Positions 22,859-35,430 of a stretch of DNA of 60,000 nucleotides are shown here, in pieces. The position numbers and the translations under genes are program-made. A model generated the notes under the pieces. That model saw only the letters and a list, made by a program, of their open reading frames with translations. It was not told the origin of the DNA and searched no databases. Source of the stretch: Lineus longissimus (taxonomy: Eukaryota > Nemertea > Pilidiophora > Heteronemertea > Lineidae); assembly GCF_910592395.1 (NCBI RefSeq), contig NC_088318.1, positions 12,960,349 to 13,020,348 of the forward strand, given 5' to 3'. The first letter of the stretch is position 1. Each line of letters opens with the position of its first letter.

Positions 22859-24819
22859 CTACAAACAAGAGGACCCATTAGATTCATTTTCTGCATTAAT
22901 ATTTACTCCTTACTCCACAAGGGACTACTGTAAACAGAATTAAATCTTTTTATTTATCTTTCTATGTATTTGGTACTCGACAAGGGTCAAACCAAGATAT
23001 GTGAAAAAAGTTGCCATCTATGCAAAATCTGACTCTTTCATATACAAGTGGAGTCCTACTAATAATATGATATCCCAAAAGCACTTTGATCAGGCAGACA
23101 TGGAAAAGCGATATGTAAGAACTCAATATTATTATTATTATGTACATGTTAGCTTACATATGAAACCGTTGAGACCCAAATGTGCCCTAATGGGCAGCTC
23201 CTTTGTTACAAAAAGCAAGGGTATACTTTCAGAAGCAGGGTAATATGGGTTATTGCAGGATGAGCATTTGGTACCACTACTCTTTATACAATGCTAAAGG
23301 TGAAATAATTACATAATATCATACATTGTAAATGTTGCCCCACAAGGGCAAAAGCATATTATATAATGTGATATGCATCCCAGGCAAGAGAAACAGTTTA
23401 CGTACGCAGAAAACCTCCGTATTCTTGATCATCTGAATAAAAATATCACGCGAGCATAATTAAAACATGATTAGACAGTAAAACTGGGCTCATTCACAAA
23501 GGGTGTTTAGCTATCAGTGCAAAACATTAGTATAAAGTAAATTGCTGTTTAAATTCAAACACCACTTGTGTTAAATGTTTTATAGTTTAACACCTAGCAA
23601 CCTACTTGACTGATCCCAAAGAAGCAGACCTTCTGGCCTGTTCAGACTACCCGATTCCGACCTGTGCCGCTGCGTTGTGACCCAATATATGTCAATGCCA
23701 CTCTGATCTCCATGGCTCTTCATAGATGGTAAATTAATAACGATGCGATCCATTTGTGACAAATATGCAGTAATCTGATCTCTTAATCAAGATTAATTAT
23801 TGATTAATGGTCAAATGTTGCAACTGACCGCACTAATGTAATTACATTGCGATCATGTTGCCACATGGTCTATGGGGAGAAGCGGTATTTGATTACAAGC
23901 TGGTATTGTCCTCAAATCCTTTGATACTGGATATCAATACTGGCCAAAGTTTGCAAAAGGGAGATGCAAACAGGTAGAACCAAGGGAGATGGTCTCACAT
24001 GCCTCCAGCCATTAGTCCTTTTCACAGAACCATGTGACGTTGATGTGTTTAGCAATACACTGATTGATTTCGTCATTATCATTTATATGATTAGTAGAAT
24101 TCATGATGTAAAATTTAGTGATAACAGAGCTGAGGGTCAAAACACATAGGCGTGGCCAGAGGGCGTGGGGGTTGGAGGGGGTGAAACATCTGCTTTTGGA
24201 GAGAAAATCTGCTTCTCAAAGAAATGTTGCACTTTTGACAAGAAGACAGATTCTTTCAGGTGTTTTAATAGAGATCCATGAAAAATTCCACACCGGTGAC
24301 AGGACAAAAACGTGGCTAAAAGAAGTGGCATATAAACATATAGAGGGGTATTGTTTAATGTTTATGTCAGAAATGACAGCCCTGAGATGTTATATGTTAT
24401 GAGAAATTGGAATAAAATGTTTGCGATTCAAGAATCGTTTCATCACCTTTTGGTATTCTATGACGCAACCTTCGCTGTTCCTCTGTGATGAAAGAAATTG
24501 GGTTTGATGGTAAAGAAATATCACAGAAGTAAAATTACATGCAGAGGCCATGCAACTAAAAACAAAATCATAATCACATGACATGCAATGCACATCACCC
24601 GCAACGAAAGGGTTAACAAAGATCATTGTAGTAAGACAGAACAATGACCTCAGGATTATTTTGAATATTTTGGGAACGAATTTCATATTGGGGATATCGC
24701 TTGTTCACTTATCACTATTGACTATCTCACATAATTCACATCACCGAGGCAATGGCACCAGACAAAACCAAGATGAAAGAAGCAAAACACATTGTGCCAC
24801 CTATTGGCCAAGAACTCAC
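22859..24819 (-). other. Hexosaminidase intron (2.0 kb)
   Basis: Contains a short dispersed repeat at 23081-23143. No exon recognised. Open frames on both strands look random. Confidence 0.6.
23081..23143 (+). repeat. SINE-like 3' tail (copy 1)
   Basis: GCACTTTGATCAGGCAGACA followed by TGGAAAAGCGATATGTAAGA and an (ATT)n run. It aligns with 40010-40072 over its whole length. A near GCGCTAT...AATATTATTATT ending is typical of invertebrate short retroposons (general knowledge). Confidence 0.5.
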
Positions 24820-24985
24820 CTTCATTTAGCGGATCACAGAGGTAGTGTCGCGGCCATTCGATACCGTAGTGGACGTGATCTAGGTACCAACACGATGAAA
24901 ATATGGCGCGCTGACCTTGGCCAATCACACGTTGGAGGTTCTCTGCACCCCCCATCCAGATCTGGACAATTGTATCGGGATTGAG
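24820..24985 (-). CDS. HEX: Hexosaminidase exon: substrate-pocket segment (WYLD)
   Basis: 166 bp; acceptor AG at 24986-24987, donor GTGAGT at 24818-24819, phase 0 in and 1 out. It encodes LNPDTIVQIWMGGAENLQRV, then GQRAIFSSCWYLDHVHYGIE and WPRHYLCDPLNE. The pocket Trp and Tyr are conserved. The Asp in WYLD matches human HEXB, where HEXA has Asn. Confidence 0.93.
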
Positions 24986-25344
24986 CTGAAAGAGATGTTC
25001 ATTATAAATGGATTAGATCATGCATTTGAAGAGCAGCTACTTGAAAAATAACTAGATGTAACCAGCAACCATCTATCACTCCCTCGCATCCTGTTTTTGA
25101 CACATTAATGCAGAACTCAACTTCAACTAAGTAAAGGCTTAAGGCGACGCAGTACAAGTAGATAATGGGAGACATCCAGTTTTTTCTCCAGGGAACATAC
25201 TTGCTACTACTAGAAAACAATGTTATTGATTGTTGCTACAGTGACGATCGTGCCTGCAAGGGCCTTGGAAGGGTCAAAATGCTGACATGGCTCTTAAAAT
25301 GCTAATGGTCTTTAAATTCAGATGGAAAGGGATCTCACTCTTAC
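24986..25344 (-). other. Hexosaminidase intron (359 bp)
   Basis: No feature seen beyond its splice sites. Confidence 0.6.
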
Positions 25345-25435
25345 CTGTACCCCATGATCAAAAACCTCCTGCCACACGATATTGCCTATGCCTTGTTTTC
25401 TATATTTTCCCACCGACAAAACAGTATTAATCAAA
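25345..25435 (-). CDS. HEX: Hexosaminidase exon: IVWQEVFD block
   Basis: 91 bp; acceptor AG at 25436-25437 (CTGCTCTTTTCAG), donor GTAAGA at 25343-25344, phase 2 in and 0 out. It encodes LINTVLSVGKYRKQGIGNIV then WQEVFDHGVQ, matching human SIVWQEVFDD. A second AG lies 54 bases inside the exon; the upstream site is chosen because it alone keeps the phase. Confidence 0.9.
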
Positions 25436-26153
25436 CTGAAAAGAGCAGAAAATTCAGATAAAACCGCATCTAAACTGAGACTTATGGCTAAGGGGAATTG
25501 GTTGCCCTAAGACTCCCCACGTTCATCCTTCAAAATCTGATTTATGATCAATGGCATCCTCATAGAAAGACATTTTGGTCGACACTCTATGACTTAGCTA
25601 CTGAAAGGACCTTAACCTTCGTTCTTCTCATCGGCATATATCATTTACTTAGATTAATGCCACAAGGGAAATGCTCTACAACACGACAGCATCTAGGATG
25701 CAAAAATGTGGTTGGCAGGGTAACAATGACGCCATTCCATCTATTCAAAAGATGCTGTTTTTGTTCCTGTGTCACAATCATCTGTCTCACAGACTTTATT
25801 GACACATACACATCTTGACACTCAAGGCTCAGAGATTGCAGAGTCCCTTTAACGAGGATACCTTTGGGATTTTAGGCATGCTGGGGTAAGATGGGAATAG
25901 ATGCTTTCTAACTCACTGCCATAAGATATAAGATGGTACAATTTAGCCCTGGAACAATTATAGCCTCAGTGTGCACTGATGTGTAATACCAGCTCTTCTC
26001 AACACTGCAGGGGCCATAATTGTACTGCGGCTGTAATTGTATTGCTTTACCTTACATGTAAATGTAGGGTGCAACAATACAATTTACAGGGTTACTAAAT
26101 GCCAGCATCTGCCGCTGGTTGCTGCATAAAAAAACTCTTTTCCATTCGCTTAC
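25436..26153 (-). other. Hexosaminidase intron (718 bp)
   Basis: No exon or repeat recognised. Confidence 0.6.
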
Positions 26154-26228
26154 TTTTGTATGTAATACTGCATTACTTGGCCGTTGCCTTGTTTTTCAAT
26201 AAAAGCTTTCACATCCGGATTAGAAAAC
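26154..26228 (-). CDS. HEX: Hexosaminidase exon, 75 bp
   Basis: Acceptor AG at 26229-26230, donor GTAAGC at 26152-26153, phase 2 in and 2 out. It encodes (W)FSNPDVKAFIEKQGNGQVM then QYYIQ, matching human CWESNP...FYIQK. It is shorter than the human segment by several residues. Confidence 0.9.
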
Positions 26229-26593
26229 CTGAAAGCAGAATGAAGAATGAGATACAAACAGCAAAACAGCAGCAGCAGCTACGCACAATAACAAGCACAG
26301 ACACTGCACTAACCCACAGCGCCATGGGAAAAGGCCAAGCATGCGATGCGAGGTATCTCTGACACATGGGCAAGTAGGACTTTTGACAGATTTTCCATTT
26401 AACAAGACCTGTCCCCAAGAATGCCATCAGCAACTATAACATTGAAAACATTGCCAGTTGCAAACGTTTTATGAAATTTTACTCAAATCAAAGGTCTTGA
26501 GTTGAAATACGTGATGAACAAACACACAATGCTATCTTGTAAAACAGGAGCATTCCACTTGTAGTATAGCTTTCAATGCTAAAGAAAACTTAC
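26229..26593 (-). other. Hexosaminidase intron (365 bp)
   Basis: No feature recognised. Confidence 0.6.
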
Positions 26594-26798
26594 CAACAAC
26601 TTGTGGACACTTCATCTCCCCCAAGATGAATATAACGGTCAGCAAATACACTCGCGACTTCTCCGAATAACTTTTTAAGGAATGCGAATGTGTAGTTTTT
26701 CGTTGGATGGATTGGACCGTAGAAACCATCAGGCTTGTTCCCTTCGTAGCAGGGGGTGAGGATCTCTCTGTGACCGTAGCCCCATGATCGCACGTGAC
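26594..26798 (-). CDS. HEX: Hexosaminidase exon: catalytic Asp-Glu pair
   Basis: 205 bp; acceptor AG at 26799-26800, donor GTAAGT at 26592-26593, phase 1 in and 2 out. It begins (G)HVRSWGYGHREILTPCY and ends RYIHLGGDEVSTSCW. GGDEV holds the Asp that orients the substrate N-acetyl group and the Glu general acid/base, the hallmark of GH20. The His of TPGH completes the site. Confidence 0.95.
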
Positions 26799-29313
26799 CT
26801 AGAAATAGAGGAAATGATAACGTCAGAGTTACGAATGTGTAGTACTGGACCATCAGGCCCTATTACCTTTAGCAAGTTTGACGTTGGCATTTGCCTCCCA
26901 AATTGCAAAAATCCTGAAAATGAAACGGTCGTGAACATTACCCAGTTTACAGTATTTGACTTTGTTGGATTCATCGACTAAACATTTAACAAGGTTCGTA
27001 ACAAGGATGTAATGCAGGTGACAACATCAATATGAGAAGGCCATGAATAAAGTGTCCAATCCATTAGCTCATCCGGCTAATCAATTTTTGATATTGCCGC
27101 GGTGATTGGACACTGGCTGACGACCACTTAGCAAGGTAACCCTTTCTGGATTAAATGGATAGTTGCATGTCTAGCTTCTGAAACAGATCAGGGCAGGTGC
27201 TGATCTACAAATGATAATGTTGACGAACACCTGCTCATGGTCCAATAATCATGTTGCAGAGGAACAAGAAGAAGTCCAGGCTAGGTGATTGGAAGAAACT
27301 AAAAGCACTTTTTCATCTGAAGAAGAACTAAAGCTGTAGTGCTGTTTGGTGACATTCTGTTGGGAAGAAGTCAGCTCTGCAGTAACTGTTTGTAGTACGT
27401 TCTCCCTTGGCGCTCTAGGATTGGGAATTGACACGCGATAATTGTCAGTTTGTTTTCTGAAGATGATCTAATTCAGAAATCTACACAGCCAGCTTAAGGC
27501 CCCTCCCCCCCCTCACACACCTTCACAAAGACCTCCCACATGAGCAGTGTTTATAACCATTCTCTCTTATGAAAAGCCAAAAGCGAAAAAAGTTTTAGCA
27601 ATATCAGTTTTTGTGAAAAACTTCATATGATCATCCACAAATGCACACGGGCTACATTTAATAAGGACAAAGCTTTTTTTCTCCAATATAAGGTCTAATG
27701 GAACATAATCCACTGACTCACCATACCTAATCAGGGAAAATATCATCATGACATTTTTTCCAACCAAAATCAATGGTTCATTTGATCATCCATATTCAAC
27801 CGAGGCAGGAATTGACTAAAGCTTATCAACTGGGACACGACATGAAATGTTTTGGCCAACAAGTTTTTCCCTATCATACATATATTCATTACATTTATGA
27901 AGTAACACTCTCATTAGGGAGATAGATGCGCCATCTGAATCAACTGAGGCAAAAATATGATTTCTCCCTAAAATGTGTCACAAATGATATTTTCTTATTT
28001 AGAGTGCACAGGAGTATTTCAGAATGGTGCGACAGCGAAGATTGAGAAAGTAGTAACATCAGGGCCATCGTTCTGATTCAGAAGCCATGGTTTTCTGTGT
28101 GTGTGCGACGTCTGCCAGCAAATGATGTCACAACGATGGTATGCATCTTGGCAGTGTTCTGCCTTTAACCTACTGACCTTTACAGTAGAATAGAGTATGA
28201 TGTCTGAAGAATGGGAATGACAAAACTGCCACCTGGTAGTCGATTTTTCTTATGGTAAAACTAATTTCCCCTCTGACTGAAGAGAAACTCTGGCAAATGT
28301 GACTTCCTTTGTGTCCTAGCTAATTGCCTTTATCGATTGCCAACATGGCCTGCAGTTCAGTCAAAAAATGCCAACGGATTGATTATGGAGAAAATGGATT
28401 AGGCTGAGATTTCTTCCAGGATATCTGAATGATGTACACAAACTCTGGTATCACCAATCTAAGACCATTTTGGATTACTCATGCTAAGCCCCACGAGATA
28501 CAATCAGTTGTTTGATATTGGCGATGGGTTGGCGACACTAAGCAGTCCGATATAGTCATGACGTCATGCTCTTGGCCATTGTGGCGATTTTCATGGAAAT
28601 TTAAAATGGAGTGGTCTCAGATAGGTGAAACTAGAGTATAAAGAGAAGCTTTGGAGTGCAACGGGTACTGTAACATTGAAGTTCATTGGCCGTTCAATTT
28701 GGCAACTTTTCCCTAAATTTTCCTGACATGGGAACCATCACTGAAACAATCGGCAGTGTCATTTATCACTTCATTACAACATAATGACAACAATAAACCT
28801 CAAACTGAACAAACTGAATGCTAGACAACTCATCTTTTTTCCAATATGTAAATTTTTTATACAATAGTGAATTCTCAAAACAGGATCCTTGAAAAATCAT
28901 TAAACTGCAACAAAAACCACTTCAGTGGATATGCAATGTAATTGTCAGCCTACATGTAGGCCTACCTTGAACATGTCCAAAACAACTCTCAACATCACCG
29001 AAAATTATTAGAATTAGTTGTATCAATAATTGGGCTTGATTCTACTAGGACATTTTCCTGCAATTATCACTCTACCGGTAGTTAGTTTCCCTCCTTGGAG
29101 AACTCCTCACTGGAAAATTGAACTATCCTCATGTCTCCACTCAGCCAAGAGGGGTTATTCTAATTACCAAATTCTCACTTGGGCCAAGCACAGTTTTTTC
29201 ACAGAGCTTGCCTGCAGCCGGAAAATGACCTCATGAAATCAGGCCTGAGCTTACTATTTGCACAGCAGTATTATTAGCCAAAAGGTACCATTGCAACAGG
29301 AAATTGAGCTTAC
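26799..29313 (-). other. Hexosaminidase intron (2.5 kb)
   Basis: No exon recognised. A 10-bp inverted repeat (GTGTCCAATC / GATTGGACAC) occurs at about 27052-27113. Confidence 0.55.
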
Positions 29314-29422
29314 CCGGGGTGTCGAACTCTGGAATGACTCTGATACCTCGTAGCCTTGCATATTCTATGATTTCGCCAATATCTTCATGAGTATATATAT
29401 GAGTACGAGGATCATAGGCACC
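29314..29422 (-). CDS. HEX: Hexosaminidase exon: EFDTPG block
   Basis: 109 bp; acceptor AG at 29423-29424, donor GTAAGC at 29312-29313, phase 0 in and 1 out. It encodes [20 protein letters not shown] then [17 protein letters not shown], nearly the same as human [20 protein letters not shown]. Confidence 0.95.
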
Positions 29423-29465
29423 CTGGAAAAAATAACTTTAGTGAATTATCGAGCCTATTTGCACC

Positions 29466-29560
29466 ACTCGGGAGCTTTGGGAGTGGGGCAGTGGAAACGC
29501 CTCTCACTTCTGAGGTCCTGGATTCAACTCTTGGTTGGTCCCTACACCGAGTTGATAGAG
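29466..29560 (+). repeat. tRNA-like SINE head
   Basis: GGGAGTGGGGCAGTGGAAAC resembles a Pol III A box. About 40 bases on, GGATTCAACTCTTGG resembles a B box. The stretch does not fold into a complete cloverleaf, so it is called a SINE fragment, not a tRNA gene. Confidence 0.4.
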
Positions 29561-30354
29561 ATACATGTAGCGACTCTTCAACAGTACTGTTAGTTCCCTC
29601 CGCGATATCTGGTTTCCGCCTACTAACATAACAATAACCTAATATTATAGAGGATATAGAGAAATAATAAATACTCATGTCATTTTGTGTTTTTGTGTAA
29701 ACCCATGCAGTATCATGCCTGTAAGGAACACCAGCAGTTACTATAAAAATTGGATTTTTGCATCCCTCCTACTTTGCAATTGCAAGCCCAAATTGGAATT
29801 CCCACACCTTGCCATGCAAAAAAAACATGACACCTTTCCAGCTCAATGAGAACGGCAGTGATTTAATCATAAAATCTCAGATTACACCAACATAACATAA
29901 ACCATTTTCATATTTTTAATTTTCTTCTCTTCGCATCAAGCGCCATGATCAACATCATTGGGAGTAACACTTTTTCTGGACTCGCAAAGTGTGACAGCAA
30001 AACACCATCAGTAATCTGAGATGTCAGGCGATCAATTCAGAATTGAAATTGCTCCAGAAAATCGTCCTCACACGATTTATTGACCTACTAGTAAATCTCT
30101 TGAAATAAATGACTGGGGCTAATGTTACATGAATGGTGGAGTTACTTTACGATACTGATATTTTGTTATCACAGCACACTTCAGTGACTGTGGATTCGAG
30201 ATATTAGTTTTAACTACTATTAAATATGTATGAGTAACGGCCGGTGGAAGCAGTAAGTAGTCAGAAGCAGCATTTACACTATTCATACTTGCCCTGGCCC
30301 AGTATCAAGATTAATACCGGATCAAAATCTGATCCTACCACAAAGCTGGCTTAA

Positions 30355-30378
30355 CCCCCCCCCCCCCCCCCCCCCCCC
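30355..30378. repeat. Poly-C homopolymer, 24 nt
   Basis: An uninterrupted run of 24 C. Length is liable to sequencing and assembly error. Confidence 0.9.
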
Positions 30379-31399
30379 AATTACTGCACCTTCACAATTT
30401 TTATTTTTATTCGCGGATAACAACATTTCTTTCAGTTTTTCAGATCAAAACACATTTTTTGTGAATTTATTTCTGCGATTTTTGCAAAATCCACAAATAT
30501 AAAATTCCGGCGAAAATTTGTCAGTTTACAGCTAAGGAAGCAAAATTTCAATGTAATCATGAGCACACTGGAGCTGTTACACAGACTTTGACATTTTAAT
30601 CAAAAAAAATTAAACAGATTTTTTTTCATTTGTTACGAAGTCTCCCCAAAACCTTCCGACATTTTATTCATCACCAAATCAATGCTTTAAAGTCGACTTC
30701 TTTTGCTACATCAACAGTCAGATGTCTCAGACTATTATCTTCGGCATGTCATCACTTTTGTTGTTGTTTACTAGTTATGCCCATAAGTAGAAATTATTTA
30801 GTAGAATTACTGCATGGCTACGCCTATAAGTAAAAACTATAGTAAACCTAGGAATGGTGCACTAGGGCGTAAACCCCTCTTCTCAGACTCCTTGACTGCA
30901 TCTGTTGATTACTGAATATGGTCCTAAAAAAAGAGAGTTAAGGAGCACAAGTTTTGTTGAAGAGCATATGGTGTGCACATCACCACTCATTAACAGAAAT
31001 CATAATAGACAACCCAGTCACGAAATACATGCGCGGAGGTATCTTGCCTGTAAAAATATAATCGTCAATTGACACACCAAGTCAAGCCGCAACTGATTGA
31101 AGTCAGGTCACCATGGTAACGGAAGAGATACTTGCTGGAGGCGAATTCTGGTAAGGTACCGATGTTAGGCGATGAGGCTAGTTATGACTTCATGTCATTA
31201 GATGAATCATTCCTAAATCATGTTAGCTATCATTAGCCATTGATGACACCTGGTATGATATATTGTGAAAGTAAACTGTAAAATGTCGCATCTCTCCATT
31301 TTCATGGACACCTTTGACACCTGGGCGTTTCTCAAAAGTGGTCATTAACAACATTTTACTCACACCAGCAAATGAAACTTGCCCTGAACACTTTCTTAC

Positions 31400-31501
31400 C
31401 TTGAGTGTGAGGTTTGGAAACACTCTGCTCTCAAATGGAAAAGACTGGTCATCAACAATATGCCAGTGCATTACGTTCATCTTATTATAAGCCATGGCAT
31501 C
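31400..31501 (-). CDS. HEX: Hexosaminidase exon: [11 protein letters not shown] block
   Basis: 102 bp; acceptor AG at 31502-31503, donor GTAAGA at 31398-31399, phase 0 in and out. It encodes [20 protein letters not shown] then [14 protein letters not shown], matching human [25 protein letters not shown]. The active-site Asp is present. Confidence 0.95.
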
Positions 31502-33138
31502 CTGAAAATATACAAATACAGACATGTAATTCATTAACTTTATTCTCAGGGCTTAAAAGATGTAGAACGTCTGGTTTACTTTATTGGCAAAGAGTTGCAT
31601 CCATCCATTCCCGAGTATAAAAGTGACCTGCTTTGCAGATCAATAGCGATCCTTCAATCAACATGTTTCGGCTATGGAGATCAGAATAGCTTATTATCTG
31701 CCTAATTAGGTATGATCCTCAGGCTTTCAGTGTTGTCAGAATCGAGATGGATGAAGATGACCTCAGGAGATAATAAGCAAGACAACAGCTTTCCCTGGGC
31801 TGTTTAATGACGAGTGCAGGTGAAAAACCAATTTTATATGTTACCCTTTTGGAATTTTACCATCTTCCCCAAATCGCTAAGGCATGTTTTGACAATAACT
31901 AAAGATCAAAATAGCTTGTTAAGACTAAGAGCCTAATCAAGCACAACTCCAAATATCCTAATGGCTTTGGAGTCACCAGGACGGAGGCTGACAAAGATGA
32001 CCAAAGGAAATGCCTCAACCAAGACACAAAAGCTTGTTGATTCACAAAGGGAACAACACTTTTTCTCGACTCCATAATCATGACACGATCCGGAGGCATT
32101 TCGCAAATCGATTTTCTTGCCATCTTTTGGCAATGATCGAAGAACAGAATAGCTTGTTGTCACCCTCCATGTACATGTAATTAAGTATGATCCTCAGGCC
32201 TTAGTGTCCCTCTCACTGAAAGAGACGGATTGGAATGACCTCCGGAGACACTGATAACCAAGGCGTCAGATTTGATTCAGAAAGGGAACACATCTTTCTC
32301 ATCAGTTCAGTCATGACTATACATAGAGACATTTCACAGACTGATTTCCTTCGGCATGTTTTGGCAAAGATGGGAGTTCAGAATAGATTGGTGTCAGCCT
32401 AATTAGGCGTGATCCTCAGGCCGTTAGTGTCACCCCAAAAGAGATGGATGAAGACAATCTCAGCAGATACAAATGACCAAGGGTTGTTTACTGTCAAATC
32501 ATACAGCGCGGGTATTTCTCAATATCACTTAGTACGGATAAGAGATAAACCAATGACTGGTTCATGTGAGGCACAACCAAAATAGCTTCTTTCTGTCAAG
32601 CCATCAAGCCTCTCAAAGACAGCTCGAAACAAAGCGGCAACAAGGATGTCCTTGGTTGACACTTTCTGAAACATCTGATCAAAATGCTGACACAAGTTTC
32701 ACACTTGGCTAAATTCAAGACCTTTTAAAAAAAGTTAATGATGTGTACATTATTTTCTCTTATATCAAAATAGCCGAAAACATTTGGCGATTTGGAGGAG
32801 AAGGGGTGAGGCGTCAAGCTATTGATTACTAGTATCTCGGCCTTGCAGCTGTCTCTGTGATAACCTCTGCCTGCCCATGGGAAATAATGAGTCAATTAGC
32901 CTCCCAGAGAATCAATCAGCAGTCCCATAGAAAGTACAATTGGGTACTAAAGGCTGTTCTAGAAATCTTTAGCACCGTACTGAGTGTTTGCTTCAAATGA
33001 CACGTTCTTGGTCATGCTTTGACTGGTTCTGGCCAAGTAAAGTATTTTGAGATACTTTGGACTTGGATGTTTCAAATCGATTCATCATTCATCATACCAC
33101 TGCACGAAAATGTCAATGATAAAAAAACAATTACTCAC
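31502..33138 (-). other. Hexosaminidase intron with tandem array
   Basis: 1.6 kb, about half of it occupied by the ~235-bp tandem array listed at 31640-32500. Confidence 0.6.
31640..32500. repeat. Degenerate ~220-240-bp tandem array, about four units
   Basis: Marker blocks recur in order: CAGAATAGCTT..., CCTAATTAGG, TGATCCTCAGG (at 31713, 32188 and 32410, with a worn copy between the first two), GAGATGGATGAAGA, and GATTCA.AAAGGGAACA (about 32040 and 32276). Spacing is 222 bases for the last pair and 475 (two units) for the first. Confidence 0.7.
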
Positions 33139-33249
33139 CAGATTCCTTAAAAGTGTTCTTTTATGCAAAAAGTGTCGAGCAGTATCTATTAGCACCCCTC
33201 TGTGTTTGAAGCGAGGAAAATCTCTTATCACAGTCTTATTGATAAATAG
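33139..33249 (-). CDS. HEX: Hexosaminidase exon: HRGVLIDTARH block
   Basis: 111 bp; acceptor AG at 33250-33251, donor GTGAGT at 33137-33138, phase 0 in and out. It encodes LFINKTVIRDFPRFKHRGVL then IDTARHFLHKRTLLRNL. The Arg of HRG is the substrate-binding Arg conserved in HEXA/HEXB. Confidence 0.93.
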
Positions 33250-34598
33250 CTGAAACGATAAAGAAAAGATTACATCTTCAATTAATAACGATAAAGAAAA
33301 GAGGCATCTTCAATGTAGTACCAACACATCAGAAACGTCTCTCTGAAATATTTTCATGTCTGAACATCTTCACTTGCGATAGGAAGTCATTTATTGGCCC
33401 ATCAACGATCAACCTGACTAGTCCAAGCAATCCATCTAACCCAGGACAGCCGCAGCTAGTTTTTTGGTCTTGTGGGCAATGTCTTATGACCTTCATCGGT
33501 CTGAAAATCGACCAAAACATGCTTGAACACATTTCTGGTGACCCTTTCGGGGTCAACTCTTAGAGCTATTGATATTGCTAGCTTTGCTCTGGTTCTTCTT
33601 CAGGATGCAAAACCTTATCTACAAGTTAATACCAGCAGAAGTACCACCACAATGTCTTAACTATCCCAGACTCATATATAATGTACGGTGCAATTCCAAA
33701 AAAATATTGATCAAGTAATTAAAAGCGACAGTAATTTATTTCATTATTGGCCCAAAGGAGGCAGATACCTATTACGTCTGCCATCTTGTACATGTTGTAT
33801 GTCACATCAAATATTCACTAATCCAATTTAGCGGCTATTTTTGTCCAGCAGTATATTGGACAAGTTCATGAAATAGTGATTGGCGCAATTCTTCATTCTA
33901 AAGAGAAAACTGGCCACACATGTACAGTAGAACAGAACTAGAACAGTTGGCCTCAGAGTCCAGGCTTAAAACAGTGATTCAGCTGGAGCTCTGACAGTGT
34001 CTTTTCAATATATCCTCCAAGTGGGGCATTTATTATGCACACTGATATGGTTGATGCACTGAAGTGGTCTAGATTTGGGACCACAGGTTCATAGCACTTA
34101 TCGGCATTCTGTCCGCACTAACTTCTTGCACTTATAGTTTAAAATGATGTTGAAAAGCTTTGACTATCTATCTGACAGCTCTGATTCATATTTTTGTGGG
34201 AAATGGGGAACCACTTCTTTGATTATGTAGTTGACTGTACTGTTCCATCAAAATCAGTTGTGCCAACATCAATATTGCCTGTTAGTGTTATGGGAAGTAA
34301 ATTCAAGTTTCATATTCGGAATTGAATTAGGTGAAACTGTGGGATTGAATTCATTTTCCTGTAACTCAATTACTGTCATATGCAATTTGTCCCTTCGGGG
34401 AATAAGACATTCAAAATCAATTACGATCAGTTATTTTGTTTAACTCATACTTGTCCAATACGTACTTACCCTACTCATAAAGGCGGAACCGTAGCACCAC
34501 AAGAAATATCACTTTTGCAATAAAACTTTTGCAACACACCTTTGCGCAATACCGCCTCCAAAAATGGCCCAACTCATAAATGTTCAAGGCGTTCTTAC
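33250..34598 (-). other. Hexosaminidase intron (1.35 kb)
   Basis: No feature recognised apart from a direct repeat of ATAACGATAAAGAAAAGA just upstream of the exon (about 33255-33302). Confidence 0.5.
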
Positions 34599-34711
34599 CT
34601 TATTTTCTCCTATTTGGTATACAAGTTGGCTAAATGTCTCCAGGCCTCGCAAAGCTCCCCAGCTTTCATTGGCAGATATAAAGGCACCTACTTCTGATAT
34701 ATGCAATGTAT
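34599..34711 (-). CDS. HEX: Hexosaminidase exon: WGALRGLETFSQL block
   Basis: 113 bp; acceptor AG at 34712-34713, donor GTAAGA at 34597-34598, phase 1 in and 0 out. It encodes (Y)TLHISEVGAFISANESWGA then LRGLETFSQLVYQIGENK. The end of the N-domain and start of the barrel match human WGALRGLETFSQLVYQ. Confidence 0.95.
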
Positions 34712-35430
34712 CTGGAAGAAGAAAAGATGGAATAAAGCGTTTTTTAAAAGTTTGTTTCGGCATATCATAAATTTCTCTTAAGCTTTTCGTCACCAATTTT
34801 TTTAGTGGAGAGCCTTTCAAGTTGCACAGCTGCACAATGCCGAACTAAGTAATCTATCAAATTGATTTCTTGTTCTAGAAATCTATCAGCAGCCCGCCTT
34901 ATCCTTGCCTCAAGTGTTACATGAATAAGCCATCAATTAGAAATCATTTTGCCCTGCGTGGACTTATCTGATGAATTTGTGGATGGGGATAACATATCTG
35001 CACAGTTTTCAATATTTATGATCTTTACTCAAGCCGGTGCAGTATAAGTGATTGCCAAAGAGGGCAATTCTGAGAACTGAGCCGATAAATCTAGCCTTCA
35101 CTGAAAAGATGGGTAGCCAAGAAGCATGTCATTATGATTTATCGAAGCATTACATGATATTTGGCAGTTGGGATTTTTAATCACATTTGGTAGCTCCATT
35201 TTTCTAAAGACATGATAAAGTATAAAACCATTGACATCTGGAGTTTATCAAACCCTGGATGTTGAAGGTGAATCCTGATGGGCAAGTCCCAAACAGCATG
35301 ATTTGTCCAAGCCTGTCTGTCCCACTGCCATGTGTCGATCAAATATGAGTAAGGCAAATACTCCAACTAAAGATCAATAAAATGCTCTGTTGAACTTCTG
35401 TTCCTAATGTGAAATTCTCGTCAATGGATG

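Larger units (their letters stand above)
29423..31399 (-). other. Hexosaminidase intron (2.0 kb)
   Basis: Holds a tRNA-like SINE head (about 29466-29560) and a 24-base poly-C run (30355-30378). No exon recognised. Confidence 0.6.

Noticed and set aside
24583-24984. 133-codon plus-strand frame
   Set aside because: Covers the hexosaminidase WYLD exon on the other strand; it is a shadow of that conserved exon.
29466-29540. Possible tRNA gene
   Set aside because: A-box and B-box-like stretches are present but the acceptor stem and anticodon arm do not pair, so it is treated as a SINE head.
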